From Symbiodinium natans (Eukaryota; Sar; Dinophyceae; Suessiales; Symbiodiniaceae), in contig CAJNDS010001224.1 in the NCBI GenBank assembly GCA_905221605.1, positions 957,556 to 1,021,555 on the forward strand: a stretch of 64,000 bases of DNA, in the 5' to 3' direction. The translations under genes were made by a program, and so were the position numbers. The notes below the pieces were generated by a model. That model was given only the letters and a program-made list of their open reading frames with translations, searched no databases and was not told the origin of the DNA. This document shows, piece by piece, positions 1 through 10,399 of the stretch. How positions within the stretch are numbered: the first letter of the stretch is position 1; the number at the start of each line of letters is the position of its first letter.

Positions 1-300
1 ACGGCTGCGGTTTTCAGGCACAGCGCCTTGCCGAGCACAAGCCTCACTCACAGCTTCGGCGCAAGAAGCCCATAGCCCCCTCCGCAGCAGGCCTTGCCAT
101 GGTTCCGGAACACGTGCAACGCCTGGCAACCATGCGCGCGGTGTTTCGACGTTCTCGAGTTCAGGGTCTCTGGGAATCAGGGGAACTTGAGATTTTTTGC
201 GACCACGGCCAAGGCTTCTTTGGCAGGGGGGGGTTGGGGGGGGGGTGGTTGTTGCCTCAGGTGTTGGGCAGAAGGGCTTGAAGCCATAGCTAAGGTCTTT
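1..300. other. No recognisable gene; G-rich run
   Basis: I see no convincing coding signal. Short open frames here are of the length expected by chance in GC-rich DNA. A G-rich run with two T breaks lies at about 225-250. Confidence 0.5.
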
Positions 301-453
301 GGGTAGTTACTTGGTCCCTTCGCATGGGCCCTCCCTTCGCATGGGCCCTTAAAAGGCAATACCCCTTATACAGCCTAGACAAATCAAGGGCCCATACCTC
401 AGAACCCTACAAAGGAGGTAAGGGACCACATTGAGGGCCCATGACACTACCCT
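301..453. repeat. Inverted-repeat element, family C (GGGTAG termini)
   Basis: The element opens with GGGTAGTTACTTGGTCCC and closes with GGGCCCATGACACTACCC, so the outer ends are inverted copies. ATGGGCCC is repeated inside in both orientations. A similar element lies at 1724-1812 and a fragment near 540-570. No coding capacity is visible. It is probably a non-autonomous miniature element. Exact ends and target-site duplication were not resolved. Confidence 0.5.
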
Positions 454-1590
454 TAGACAAGAACAAGCCCTATAAACCCTAAACCCTCAACACCTTTTAA
501 CCCTACAAAACCCTATAACCCTTCCACATAAAGCAGATACGGGACCATATTCAGGGCCCATGAAACTCCCCCTCGATAAGAGGGCTTCCCAATATGACAG
601 CCAAGAGAACGAGAAGCATAATGGGATGCCGGGGAGAGATTGCCATTCCCAAGAGAACAGGTCATCACGCAATACTCCTGAATTCAGGAACCGTCCTTAA
701 ACATCCTTAAACCGTGTCGGGCACCCGGTTGTGTTTTAATGAATCTTCCTTCATGAAGGGTTATTGGAGGTTATCGAAAACCCGGCCTGATGGCTAGCCC
801 CGCATCAAGGAAAAGCTTGATGCATGCGTTTGAACTACGGTTGAAATGCTCAGGGGCTTGAAGTCTGAACTCGGATTGAGCGAGGGTGTGGGGGGGTTGG
901 GGTTTGATTGTTCCTTGCCATGCTCTTTGTGCGCGCTAGTCCAGGGGCTTGGGTTCAGCGGAATGGATCAGCATGGCGCCCGCCGGAGATAAGTGGTCCC
1001 GCATGCTCACATGTGCTAACATGTTCTGGTCGCATTCTGATCACAGGTATTGTGCATTATAACATGAAGCCCTACATGAATGCTGGCAGCCAAATCGTTG
1101 AGGCACGAGCTGCTTGAAACGGTCGGCTCGGGTTGGGGACTGCGGGCGCCAAAGATATATCGTCCATGATATACATGTTTGATTCGGTATCATCGTTACG
1201 CGTATTATGTATCAGTGTTGCGATGATGGATGCGATTATCGCTGTATGCAAGGGCTTCTGGAATCCGAGCACCCTCATCAACATCATGGCAGCACAAAGA
1301 GAAGCAACGTGCGCAGCAACGCTGCGCCAGCAAGAGTACGAATCACACAGAGCTCTGGCATTCGCTTGAGAAGATGCACTATGTCAAAGCCCAGTTGGCT
1401 TGTGCACAAGCCAACTTTTTGGTTTGCCTTTGCAAGCTCCGAATGCTGGCACAGATGTTCAGTGCCCCGTGAGACAATGCACAACGCGCGGCGGGATACA
1501 TGCGTGCACATGTTCTCATCACGCAAGGCAGAGCGAGTGAGATCGAAAGAGTGCCGAAAGCAGGTTCTACAAGTAACCCCTCTCCTAAAC
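454..1590. other. No recognisable gene
   Basis: This stretch holds scattered single CCCTAAA-like heptamers (480-520), a family-C fragment (540-570) and otherwise unique sequence. A 132-codon open frame at 1207-1605 overlaps open frames on the other strand and has no motif I recognise. Confidence 0.4.
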
Positions 1591-1591
1591 A

Positions 1592-1620
1592 AGGCTAAAC
1601 CCTAAACCCTAAACCCTAAA
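1592..1620 (+). repeat. Telomere-like tract (CCCTAAA)
   Basis: About four CCCTAAA units on the + strand. It is internal, so it is an interstitial telomere-like tract and not a chromosome end. Confidence 0.75.
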
Positions 1621-1723
1621 ACAGGCAGAAGCCCTTCGCGACTCAAGGATGGAGCTCTCGGACAAGGCGGTCATTCGCTCATGTGGATGTGAAAGTCCTT
1701 TGCCTTCAGCCACTCTACAATCT

Positions 1724-1812
1724 AAGGGTAGCTTCACGGTCCCCTAGTATGGGCCCTTAAAAGGGTACCCCTTATATACCCCTTCCGTATTAAGGGCCCA
1801 TGAAACTACCCT
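1724..1812. repeat. Inverted-repeat element, family C
   Basis: Begins GGGTAGCTTCACGGTCCC and ends GGGCCCATGAAACTACCC. The ends are inverted relatives of each other and of the element at 301-453. About 89 bp, no open frame. The stretch from here to 2269 has no gene that I can support. Confidence 0.5.
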
Positions 1813-2269
1813 CAGGTCCAACGTGATGAGTGCATTGAGGGCCCGCGATCAGCATTCCAAAACAACAGCGACCACCAGCCTGATCGTCTAGAATAACGCT
1901 TGCCAGGACTTCTAGTTGCTTAAGAAACCCGAAAAAAGATAAAAACATTCTTCCAAATTAAGGGTCATATAATATATAGGGAACATTGCTTTTTCGTTTG
2001 GGGCTCTTAAGCAAATAGTAGAGGAACCACTGCAACCATGAACCTGATGAGCCTGTCAGTCTGGGCCCAAGAAACAAAAAAGCAAAAACTAAACCATAAG
2101 CCCTAAGCCCCTAAAAACCTCCCTTTAAAGAAAAAAAAAACCCTCCGAAACCCAAACTGATCACGCCCCTGCTGCGAATTAGCCGAGGCCCTTGCCTCCT
2201 CAGTTCCCGAGGCTCCAAAATCCCCCTTGATTCAGAAGTAGGATCCCATCCTACAATCTGAGGACCCAA

Positions 2270-2356
2270 ACAGACCCCTCAAATAAGGGGTATACCTTAA
2301 ACAATATAAGGATCCTTAGTATGCTTTAAGGTATATTCCATATTTAGGGGGTATGT
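2270..2356. repeat. Inverted-repeat element, family B (partial)
   Basis: Contains the family-B core: an ACCCCTCAAATAAGGGGTATA-like left arm, ACCTTAAACAATAT, AAGGATCC, then a mirrored TTTAAGGTATATTCC arm. It resembles the better preserved copies at 8978-9073 and 32417-32524. Confidence 0.4.
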
Positions 2357-2365
2357 TGGGCCCTA

Positions 2366-2415
2366 AACCCGAAACCCGAAACCCGACACCCGAAACCCTA
2401 AACCCTAAACCTTTG
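2366..2415 (+). repeat. Telomere-like tract with CCCGAAA variants
   Basis: Alternating CCCTAAA and CCCGAAA heptamers on the + strand. The variants show decay, or slippage of a variant unit. Confidence 0.7.
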
Positions 2416-2540
2416 GTGGTTATCCCCATAATTAACTGACAATGGAGTCCCCGGACTGCATGCGGGGGGGAAGCTTCTTGGCTCGGGCCCTTGGTCAGTC
2501 TCACGGCCCCCTGAGCACCGAAAGCCCATCGCCTGACATG

Positions 2541-2597
2541 GTTTAGGGTTTAGGGTTTAGGGTTTAGGGTTTAGGGTTTAGGGTTTAGGGTTTAGGG
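2541..2597 (-). repeat. Telomere-like array, 8 perfect TTTAGGG units
   Basis: Eight consecutive perfect TTTAGGG units on the + strand (CCCTAAA on the minus strand). It is among the cleanest arrays in the window. Confidence 0.85.
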
Positions 2598-2881
2598 CCA
2601 AGGGATGCAAGAACGTTTGAGAGTTTACGGGTTCGAGTGATTGCGGCTGCCTTCCCGCACGGTAGACCTGTGAAACGTGCCATTCGCACGCCGCTTTCGG
2701 CAACGTGCCCTGGGGGGCGAATTGCCAACACTCAGAAGGGGCACTGCATCGCGCCGTTCCGGCAGCAGAAGAGCTTCCTGGGCGGACACTGGTGGAGGGG
2801 TTGCTCAGGGCGCGCTGAGGGCCGTCGCGGTGACGACTCCTGCGGAACAACAAACCGATCGACAGCCCTGTGACATGACTG

Positions 2882-3252
2882 TCATGAGCCGAGCCGCTTC
2901 TCCAACGACCATTTCTCCATCCAGTTCTCCGCGTCGGTGGAGCAGTCATGCTCGGGTGACTCCTCCTCCTCCTCCTCCTCTGCCTCAGGCTTCTCCGCCT
3001 CTGGCTCCCGCGTCTCTGGCTCCTTCGCCCCTGGCTCCTCGGCCCCTGAATCCCGCGCCTCTGGCTCCTGCACCCCCGGCTCTTGGGCTGGCTGCGTCCC
3101 TGGCTCCTGCGGCCCTGGCTGCTGCGCCTCTGGCTCCTTAGCTGCGAATGCCTCAACATGCACAGGCAAAATGCTGTTGCAGATCCAGAGTCTAGATTTG
3201 CGTGCCTCGAACACAGCACGGACACCTTTCGGAGCACGCCCGGAACTTCAGA
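2882..3252 (-). CDS. Exon-like acidic EPEA-repeat block, unknown protein
   Basis: A minus-strand frame is open for over 110 codons. It reads as an ordinary mixed segment followed by a low-complexity stretch built from KEPEA/QEPG/REPEA-type units and a run of glutamates, and ends with EKRLGS and a stop. The right end lies just after an AG that could be a splice acceptor. The frame has no ATG at its left limit, so if real it is an internal or last exon. I do not recognise the protein. The opposite strand is also open (alanine/proline-rich), which GC-rich repeats often produce, so coding status is uncertain. Confidence 0.35.
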
Positions 3253-3559
3253 ACCAGACAGGCTTACGATCTCTAAAACAGCCAGGGGTGGACTCAGAGA
3301 CTTTTGCATTCACGAGTGCTCCTCTCCCGACAGAGCTTGGGGCTGCAAGGTCCACCCCTCCCGTGCCGAGATGCACTGTCTTGCCTCTTAAATCTCGCAA
3401 CCCTCACACGCATGTGCTTCTGTGGCCTACCATCCCCTGTCACGTTCTTGGATCCAAGCTGCGCCCGGGACTTCGCCACGGGCGCCAGGGGCACTCGTCG
3501 CCTCGCCCTCGCTCTGGCCAGTGGCAGCTGCAGGGCTCCTTCTGCTTCTCATCGGCGCA

Positions 3560-3646
3560 GGGGTGGCAATGATGGTAGAGGTGGTGGTGGTCGTGGTGGT
3601 TGTGGTGGTGGTCGTGGTGGTGGTCGTGGTGGTCGTGGTGGTGTAA
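3560..3646. repeat. GGT/GTGGTC trinucleotide microsatellite
   Basis: A run of GTGGTGGTC-type triplets. Open frames across it (poly-Val, poly-His/Asp, poly-Thr) are repeat artefacts. Confidence 0.7.
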
Positions 3647-3773
3647 ACTTCCGCGGCCTTCGCCGCAAGCGGATTGGCCTCGGGCGAGGCCTTTTCTCCG
3701 GTGGCTGGGGTCTTTGCGGATGTCTCCGGCAAGCTGTCCAGCGCCTGTCGGGCAGCTCTTGGCACCTAACCTC

Positions 3774-3920
3774 AAGAGCCCAATATTCCCCTTTAAGGAA
3801 AGTACCTTGCATCATACCGAAGGGTCCAATATTCCCCTTTAAGGAATATACCTTGCATCATATTAAGGGTCCCTATGTAGTCTAAGGCCTTTTCCCTTAA
3901 CTCAAGGGTTTTGGGCTCTC
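3774..3920. repeat. Inverted-repeat element, family B (internally duplicated)
   Basis: Starts AGAGCCCAATATTCCCC and ends GGGTTTTGGGCTCT, the family-B terminal inverted repeat. The left arm is present twice (CCAATATTCCCCTTTAAGG near 3780 and 3830), which makes it longer than the usual ~100 bp copy. Confidence 0.55.
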
Positions 3921-4069
3921 CGGGTCTCACCCCCCCCACTCACCCAGACCCCATATGCCTGTATTGTCATATGGCTGAAACCAAACCCCACAGAACCCTG
4001 TATTACTACATCGCTATACTGCTATGTTGCCATTCTGTTCTCAGCCCAAAACCTATCGCCAACTCAGCA

Positions 4070-4097
4070 CCCCCCCCCCCCCCCCCCCCCCCCCCCC
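4070..4097. repeat. Poly-C homopolymer
   Basis: 28 consecutive C on the + strand, then CACCCCCACC. Length may be unreliable in an assembly. Confidence 0.8.
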
Positions 4098-4145
4098 ACC
4101 CCCACCAAAGAGCCGGGTTCCCAAAAGCAAAAAAAGAAAGCGCCC

Positions 4146-4228
4146 TACTTGGTTCATGGCTTGGTGGTTCATTCGTTCTGAGTAGGGCTATAACGATGGT
4201 AACCATACTCATACTGAACCTCCAGGTA
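4146..4228. repeat. Inverted-repeat element, family A (degenerate)
   Basis: Left end TACTTGGTTCATGG, right end GAACCTCCAGGTA, with the family core GTAGGGCTATAAC..GGTAACCATACT between them. This is a diverged member of the CTTGGAGG family. Confidence 0.45.
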
Positions 4229-4358
4229 AGGCTTGCGGATATTTTCTGCCTGGGGTTTTGGGGTTCGGGCCCAAGGCCCTTTTTTTTGAGGAGGGACGGC
4301 GGTGCCATTGCCCTCTGAGGAAGGCGGAGACGGAAACCCTGAGCTCAAACCACCGGTT

Positions 4359-4473
4359 TACTTGGAGGCTCTATGGGAAGTGATAAGTCGGATTCTAAGC
4401 ACCCTAACTAGGTGATAAGTAGAGTTTCCATACCTACACTCCTACATATAACTACCCCAATGAACCTCCAATG
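4359..4473. repeat. Inverted-repeat element, family A
   Basis: Left terminus TACTTGGAGGCTC; right terminus TGAACCTCCAAT. The interior has the GATAAGT..ACTACC arms of the family. About 115 bp, non-coding. Confidence 0.5.
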
Positions 4474-4578
4474 AGGCCGCTCTCCGTGGTTTCTCGGGGC
4501 ACGGCTCGGAAGCCTGCCTCGCAATCAATGGCGTCGAGGGCGCAGCGGCCACACCTCAGGCATCTTCGGCGATGTTGG

Positions 4579-4657
4579 GAAACCCTAAACCCTTTTTTGA
4601 AACCCTAAACCCTTTTGAAACCCTAAACCCTTTTGAAACCCTAAACCCTTTTGAAAG
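4579..4657 (+). repeat. 18-bp minisatellite built on CCCTAAACCC
   Basis: Four tandem copies of GAAACCCTAAACCCTTTT (first copy with two extra T). The unit embeds a telomere-like dimer, so a higher-order repeat has been made out of telomere-like sequence. Confidence 0.8.
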
Positions 4658-4737
4658 TATTGGGAGGTGGCTCCAACAGTTCGCACAGGCCCCTCTCAGG
4701 GTTTGGGTCACCATCAAATCCCACGCTCGGGCCTTCG

Positions 4738-4800
4738 TTCGTCAGAGGACTCTACCTTGGACCCTTAAGGTTGTACCCTTGGGTTTGGGGGCCCTTTCTT
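4738..4800 (+). repeat. Dispersed repeat with inverted partner at 20.3 kb
   Basis: The segment with CTTGGACCCTTAAGGTTG and TACCCTTGGGTTTGGGGG matches, in reverse complement, 20266-20330. It is an unclassified dispersed repeat. Confidence 0.5.
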
Positions 4801-5409
4801 CAAAGGTCTGCTAAGGGAACTACAGGCTACATTAAGGGAACCTGGCACTTCCAGCTGCCAGCTATCACATGTGGGATTGAAGGCTTTCTGCAACCCAGCA
4901 AGATCTCTGGGTGTTCCACCATGAGAAGAAATCCGAAAAACACGATCCCGAGAGCACTTCACCCAAGGCCCCGGCGGCGTGTCACACTCCACCCGCATGC
5001 GCGTGTAGGCCTGCGCCACACAGAACAGACCGGCTCGGGTTCCTTGTCTCCCCAAGGGAAAGGGCCATTTTAGGAGTATATCAAGGGGACCTTGAGGGGC
5101 ACAACCTTAGGGGTACGAGCCTTCATCCCTTGATTACAAAGGCCCCTTGATTACAAAGGCCACATCCGATCCGGGAGAGAAGGTACCTAAGCCCTGCTTC
5201 GCCCGTGAGAAGCGGGCAAAAGAAATGTCCTTCGACTCTTCTTCGGGTTTTGGTGGGTTTGGACTTCTCTTTAAGACACTTGGCGGGCTCGGGGTTCCGG
5301 GTGCGGGGGTTATAGGCGATAACATGGACGCGCACTACGACATGAGAGACCAAACGCTCCCCTAAACCATCCAGGCTTGCGTGAGTGTGCCGGGAAAGAG
5401 CTTATGCTG
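4801..5409. other. No recognisable gene
   Basis: Mostly unique sequence with short direct repeats such as TTGATTACAAAGGCC (twice near 5133-5162). Overlapping open frames exist on both strands without motifs. Confidence 0.4.
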
Positions 5410-5500
5410 CCAAGGCTCCCTAAACCCTAAACCCCCAGCCCCCAAACCCGAAAACCCTAAACCCGAAACCCTAAACCCGAAAGCCTAAACCCAAAGCAGT
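5410..5500 (+). repeat. Degenerate telomere-like tract
   Basis: CCCTAAA, CCCGAAA and CCCCAAA heptamers on the + strand. A short TTTAGGG tract of the opposite orientation follows at about 5612-5645. Confidence 0.7.
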
Positions 5501-5832
5501 TAGTCTGCACAAAAGCACCTTCGACCGCATCTCAAACCCTGAACACCAGCTGAAATTGGGGTTGCGGAGGGTGACAAAGGGCACTGGAAGGGCCTTTGAC
5601 TTTGGGTGTGTGGGTTAGGGTTTGGGGTTTAGGGTTTAGGGTGGGTGCTTTCGGCTTCAAGGGCTCACGAAATGGATGCTCGTCGCTGGAAGAGCCATGA
5701 CCACCCGAGCAGCCACAAACTTTCTCAGCTCTGCGTCCCCTAACCGCATGTCTACATACATGCATGCATACATACATACTCTTCATATATATATATATAT
5801 ACATATACATATGCAAATAGTGTTGTGCTATA

Positions 5833-5992
5833 AACATACATACATACATACATACATACATACATACATACATACATACATACATACATACATACATACA
5901 TACATACATACATACATACATACATACATACATACATACATACATACATACATACATACATACTACATTACATACATACATACATGCATACA
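5833..5992. repeat. CATA tetranucleotide microsatellite
   Basis: About 40 units of ACAT/CATA, preceded by an AT-rich stretch (5785-5830). The apparent MYVC or THIHTY proteins are translations of this repeat and not genes. Confidence 0.9.
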
Positions 5993-6345
5993 TACATGTA
6001 TGTATACATATACATAGCGCCAGAAGTCGGCATGGTTTGGCATGTCAAATGTGCGATGAAGCTAGGTCAACACGGGAACCTGCAAACCTTTACCTAGACG
6101 ACACCCGCAAACGAAAATCTCGGAAAAACCCCGTGAACACCAGGAAAGAGAAGGAACAACACGCACCATCCCACCTGCGCGCAGACATCGGGCAGTCCAT
6201 GGTATTCTCCCCTGCCGTGGATTGGGCAGAAACTCAAAAACCAAATCACAAGTCCCCAAGACCGGGGTGTCGGGGGATTCCGAGGAACGGCGCCGTTGGG
6301 GCGGTGGGGTTGAATGCATTTTGACTGGGTTTCCCAGGGACTCCA

Positions 6346-6425
6346 ATACCCCTTACATAAAGACTATTGCTCAAAGTGGTTTAAGGAATATTCCTTAATT
6401 AAGGAGTGTTGGAGTCGCTGGGTCG
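6346..6425. repeat. Inverted-repeat element, family B
   Basis: GACTCCAATACCCCTTA at the left and TTAATTAAGGAGTGTTGGAGTC at the right are inverted copies, with GGTTTAAGGAATATTCC in the middle. The terminal motif is a variant (GACTCCAA instead of GAGCCCAA). Confidence 0.5.
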
Positions 6426-6504
6426 TGTCTAAGAAGGTAAGGGCAGCGAAGGCTCAGCAGGCATGACACTTCTTGGCGCCGATGGTTGCAACGTTCTTGT
6501 CCTT

Positions 6505-6556
6505 ACCCTAAACCCTAAACCCTAAACCCTAAGCCCTAAACCCTAAACCCTAAACA
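6505..6556 (+). repeat. Telomere-like array (CCCTAAA)x7
   Basis: Seven near-perfect CCCTAAA units on the + strand, one CCCTAAG. A partial family-B arm follows at 6598-6650. Confidence 0.8.
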
Positions 6557-6879
6557 CCCCGAGCCTTCAACCCAGAAAATATATATTAAAAAAACTCCCA
6601 GAGAGCCAAGCCCCTCAAATAGGAATATACCTTAAACTATGTTAGGGACCCTCAAAAGTCTGATGCAAGCTCTCTTACCCTAAACCCGAAACCCTAAAGG
6701 AAAGGGGTGTTGGGCCTTAAGGGCCTGCAAAAAAAAGCACCCAAGCCCTTCCCAAGACCCTTCAAACAACCATGCTTAACCCTAAGAATCCTATACATGG
6801 AGACCTAACTAAACCCAAAACCCTGAACCCTGAACCTTTCAACCCTAAGCCCTTTTGAAACCGGACTTGATGCCAGCGC

Positions 6880-6942
6880 TCAAACCCTCAACCCTAAACC
6901 CTGAACCCTAAACCCTAAACCCCAAAACCCTAAACCCAGGGA
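6880..6942 (+). repeat. Telomere-like tract upstream of an exon-like island
   Basis: CCCTAAA/CCCTGAA/CCCCAAA units on the + strand, ending about a dozen bases before a possible splice acceptor (GATCCAAG). Confidence 0.7.
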
Positions 6943-6954
6943 TCCAAGGCCTGG

Positions 6955-7022
6955 CGAAGGTCACCACCCAGTCGGCACAGGAGGCGCGCGAGCCGCCAAC
7001 GACGCAGCCCTCCCTGTTTGTG
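6955..7022 (+). CDS. Exon-like GC-rich island, unknown
   Basis: After CCCAGGGATCCAAG the + strand reads LAKVTTQSAQEAREPPTTQP and on to a GTGGCG that could be a GT donor (ends near 7019). A related segment with FAKSTTQSEQVA lies near 11168-11210. It is short, and coding is inferred only from the flanking AG/GT and codon-like composition. Confidence 0.25.
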
Positions 7023-7029
7023 GCGCACT

Positions 7030-8500
7030 CGGAAGCCCCCTTGACTTAGTAAGTCTACTTCGTAACCCCTAGAAACCCAACTAACACCCTAAACCCTAAA
7101 CCCTAAACACCCAACTTACTACTCTCGCTTCACTTTTCTTCGCATCGAATTCGGTCCGCATTACCCAACTTACAAACCCTACTAATAAAGTCAAAAGGGC
7201 CTCCAAGTAGGGGTGAGGGTTGAGGATTGAGGGCACCTTCGGCGATCGCTTTTTGAGATCCTTTCCATCATGTTTAAGGAGTTGGAAGAAGGCCAGTGCG
7301 ATTACGAATCTAGAGCCCTAACACCCGAAAACCCTAAAACCCTAAACCCTGCTGTCATGTTGTAGGGGTCCCTGCTGAGTGGCTCGTCCCGCTAGGTGGG
7401 TGGCTAGCAAGAACCGAGAAACCCTAAAAGACCCCCAAACAAAACCGGCTAAGGGTTTGGGGATTAGAGTTTAGGGATTAGGGTTGAGGGTTGAGGGTTG
7501 AACAGCATAGGAAAGATCACGCTCGTCATCAGGGAGGGGGGGGGGCATGAAAACTCCTCGCCCCAGTTTCCAAGTACCAAGGGAGAGCTCCACCGTTCTT
7601 AGGGATTGCACTTCAAAGTGTGCAGGGGGTTTTAGGTGTAAAATCTTTGAGGTAGATGCAACAACGACATGAGGATCTGCTCTGCAAGTGAAGGGTATGC
7701 AAGCAAGGCAGCCTTTTGCTTCATGTCCACATATGAAAACACCTCCGTTGGGGTCCCTGAGACCCTTAAACTGTCTTCCTTAGGAAAAGGGGGGGTATTG
7801 CCCTTATATAAAGAAGCTTAGTATGATCTATAGGGCCTGTTCCTACCAGGCGTCTTGGGCTCTCCGAACTCTGCCCCCCCAAAACCCTAAACCCTAAACC
7901 CTAAACCCCCCCCATCTGAGTTGGGCACTCGCAGGACGAGACCGACGTGGCCGCGGTGGTGGACGCAGCTGCCTCGGCCCCCTCGGCTCCCTCACTCCTG
8001 GCTCCGCCTTCCTCCGCCTCGGTTTAGGGTTTAGGGTTTAGGGTTTAGGGATAAGGGGTTTACGGGTTTAGGGTTTAGGGTTTAAGATTTAGGGTTTAGG
8101 GTGTCAGAAGGAACACGCATTGAGTTGCCAGTTCACATCATGAGGACAGGAAATGATGTGTTGTAGAACCCCAGTATGGCAACTCACAGAAAACTATGCT
8201 CAAAGCTCTCTGTAAGCCTGGAATTGCTGAGCTCGACCCAAACCCCACGCCCTTGCTGCCATCCTAACCTGAAACTCAGGGCGTAGCCCTAAACCCTAAA
8301 CCCCAAGCCTTAAACCCTAAACCCTAAACTCCTAAACCCCTAAACCCCTAAACCCCTAAACCCTAAATCCTAAACCCTAAACCCGAAACCATAAACCCCA
8401 CAAAACTTCCTCAACCAGAGCCCAGCTTCCTTGGCGCCACCGGCTTCCGAGCCTTCCGGGGCTTCCGAGGCTTCGGGCCCGGAGCTCCTGGGCGGCATTG
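7030..8500. repeat. Zone of telomere-like tracts in both orientations
   Basis: CCCTAAA tracts at about 7085-7110, 7330-7350, 7880-7908 and 8286-8400. TTTAGGG tracts at about 7450-7500 (drifting to TTGAGGG) and 8022-8102. A degenerate family-B element lies at about 7765-7872. A GC-rich island at 7915-8020 (reads VGHSQDETDVAAVVDAAASA on the + strand) and another at 8410-8490 look exon-like but are too short to call. No complete gene. Confidence 0.6.
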
Positions 8501-8502
8501 GG

Positions 8503-8616
8503 GTTTAGGGTTTAGGGTTTAGGGCTTAGGGTTTCGGGTTTAGGGTTTAGGGTTTGGGGTTTGGGGTTGAGGGCTTAGGGTTTCGGGTTTAGGGTTCAGG
8601 GTTTGGGGTTTGGGGT

Positions 8617-8704
<88 letters not shown>

Positions 8705-8714
8705 GGTTTAGGTT
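8503..8714 (-). repeat. Telomere-like array drifting into pure TTGAGGG
   Basis: TTTAGGG units (8503-8600), mixed with TTCGGG and TTTGGGG variants, give way to about 13 consecutive TTGAGGG units (about 8612-8708). A single variant has been homogenised by tandem amplification. Confidence 0.85.
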
Positions 8715-8977
8715 TTCCTACGGCCCAGTAGAATTTTGGACGTAGGGTCTTCCGAAAATGGAACCAGGATGCAGAGAACTGGCTTTATTTGCTGGAGCAT
8801 GCTGGAGCCCAAAGTAACATACGGGCCCGTGTCATTAGAACAGTTGGGGCAGTTTATGTTGCAGCTGTATGGGGCCTCTAAGGGGGCAGCACAGGCAATC
8901 CTTAAACTTAAGGACATGTTCCCAACAACCCGCACACTCAAGTGAAAAGCCTACTAGAGCTCAGGTTGATTCAGGAC

Positions 8978-9073
8978 CCAAAGAGCCCAATACCCCTTAA
9001 TTAAACCATACTCAGGATCCCTATATGGTTGAAGGAATATTGCTTAATTAAGGGGTTTTGGGCTCTTTGGGGA
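8978..9073. repeat. Inverted-repeat element, family B (best copy)
   Basis: Begins CCCAAAGAGCCCAATACCCC and ends GGGGTTTTGGGCTCTTTGGG. The arms pair over about 30 bases (TTAATTAA on both sides), and the centre carries GGATCCCTATATGG. About 96 bp, non-coding. Confidence 0.65.
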
Positions 9074-9911
9074 CCTCTAGGCGAAGACTATTCCGGGGGA
9101 GGGGGGGGGGCTTTGCAGCGTCTGGGCCTCATTTTGAACTCCACCTTCCCTTCTTCAGGGGCGTTGGACTCTTTTGGGGGCACATCCTCCAAGCTGGGCA
9201 CCGAATTTGGGAGCTAGGCCATTATGCCAACTTGCGCCTGACAACCCTGAGCCCCAACCCCATACCTGCCAAGAAAGCTCCAATGCCCCCATCCTGAGCT
9301 GTGGGAGGGATCCTGACTCTGAACACCGATTCCTTAAGTGAGGGGGGAATTGGACTCTGAGTTCTCTTGGCAACACGGCGTCTCAGCTTTTGAGGACTCG
9401 GGCGGCGGCAGGCTGTCGAGGAACTGGCCCAGGCTTGGTAAGAGCAAGCCGAAACCCCCTCCGAAAGCACTCTCGCAGCTCCTCCTACTTTGTAGGAAAA
9501 AGCCCGGCAGACTCCTCTTCGACCCCAGAAGTGCGTGCGATGCGACGCAATGTGATACAAGATAACCCCTGAACACCTCCGAGAAAGCCCAAGAGGGCTC
9601 AAGAGGGACTCAAGCCTGCCCTGTTTTAGAGGAGATTTTGGGGCAGGATTTCGGATTTTGAAGGGGTTTAGGGTTTAGGGCTTGACAACCATCTCGGCGT
9701 CGGACCCAAAAGCAGGCTTGCAACCCAAAAAGCCTTCCAAACGGTTTCGCTATGCTTTCGGTTGAATTTGGGTGCTTGTCACAAGGACACCTAACACCAT
9801 GACTGGCTTCGGGCTTCGCCTGAACTGTCAGGCTTGGGGTTGCAAAGTGATGGCATTCAAGGTTTCGAGCTGGGGTTTAGGGTTTGGAGTCTGGGGTTTA
9901 GGGTCTAGAGT
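9074..9911. other. No recognisable gene
   Basis: Unique sequence with a G run near 9098-9110. Overlapping open frames up to 126 codons lie on both strands between 9222 and 9602, with no motif and no agreement on a frame. Confidence 0.4.
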
Positions 9912-9999
9912 CTACTTGAAGGTTCATGGGTATCCCAATTATAAGTAGGGTTATAAGTACAGTTATGATTGGATAGTAAGTACCATGAACCCCACTTAG
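9912..9999. repeat. Inverted-repeat element, family A (internally deleted)
   Basis: Left end TACTTGAAGGTTCATGG, right arm TTAGTA-like followed by GTACCATGAACC. The interior TATAAGTAGGGTTATAAGTA is the family signature. Confidence 0.5.
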
Positions 10000-10130
10000 A
10001 GTTTAGGGTTTAGGGGAGGGGGGATCTCCCCACCCCAGCAGACCCCTGCCTCACAGTTTATCACGTTGATCGGGCAGTCGTCGCACCTGGACCGGTAAAT
10101 CTTCAAGCTGGAAGCAGCAACAGCCAAAAC

Positions 10131-10224
10131 CGTAAACCCTAGGCCCTAAACCCTAAACCCTAAACCCTAAACCCTAAACCCTAAACCCTAAACCCTAAAC
10201 CCTAAACCCTAAACCCTAAACCCG
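10131..10224 (+). repeat. Telomere-like array, about 11 CCCTAAA units
   Basis: A long clean CCCTAAA run on the + strand ending in CCCGAAT. Confidence 0.85.
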
Positions 10225-10399
10225 AATTTCAACAGCCCGTAGCCCTTTACGTAGCCTGTAGCCCCTAGCGGCCCTTGCATCGAACACCGGGCTCCCAGCG
10301 ATGTCCCACACTTCACGCGCATGAGGGAGTACGCCTCCGGCTTGGTGCAAGAAGGGTTCGGACTTCAGAATAAAGTACAGGGAAAGCAGCTTCCACGCA

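Noticed and set aside
5532-6017. Tyr/Val/Cys/Met and Thr/His/Ile repeat proteins
   Set aside because: Translations of the CATA microsatellite.
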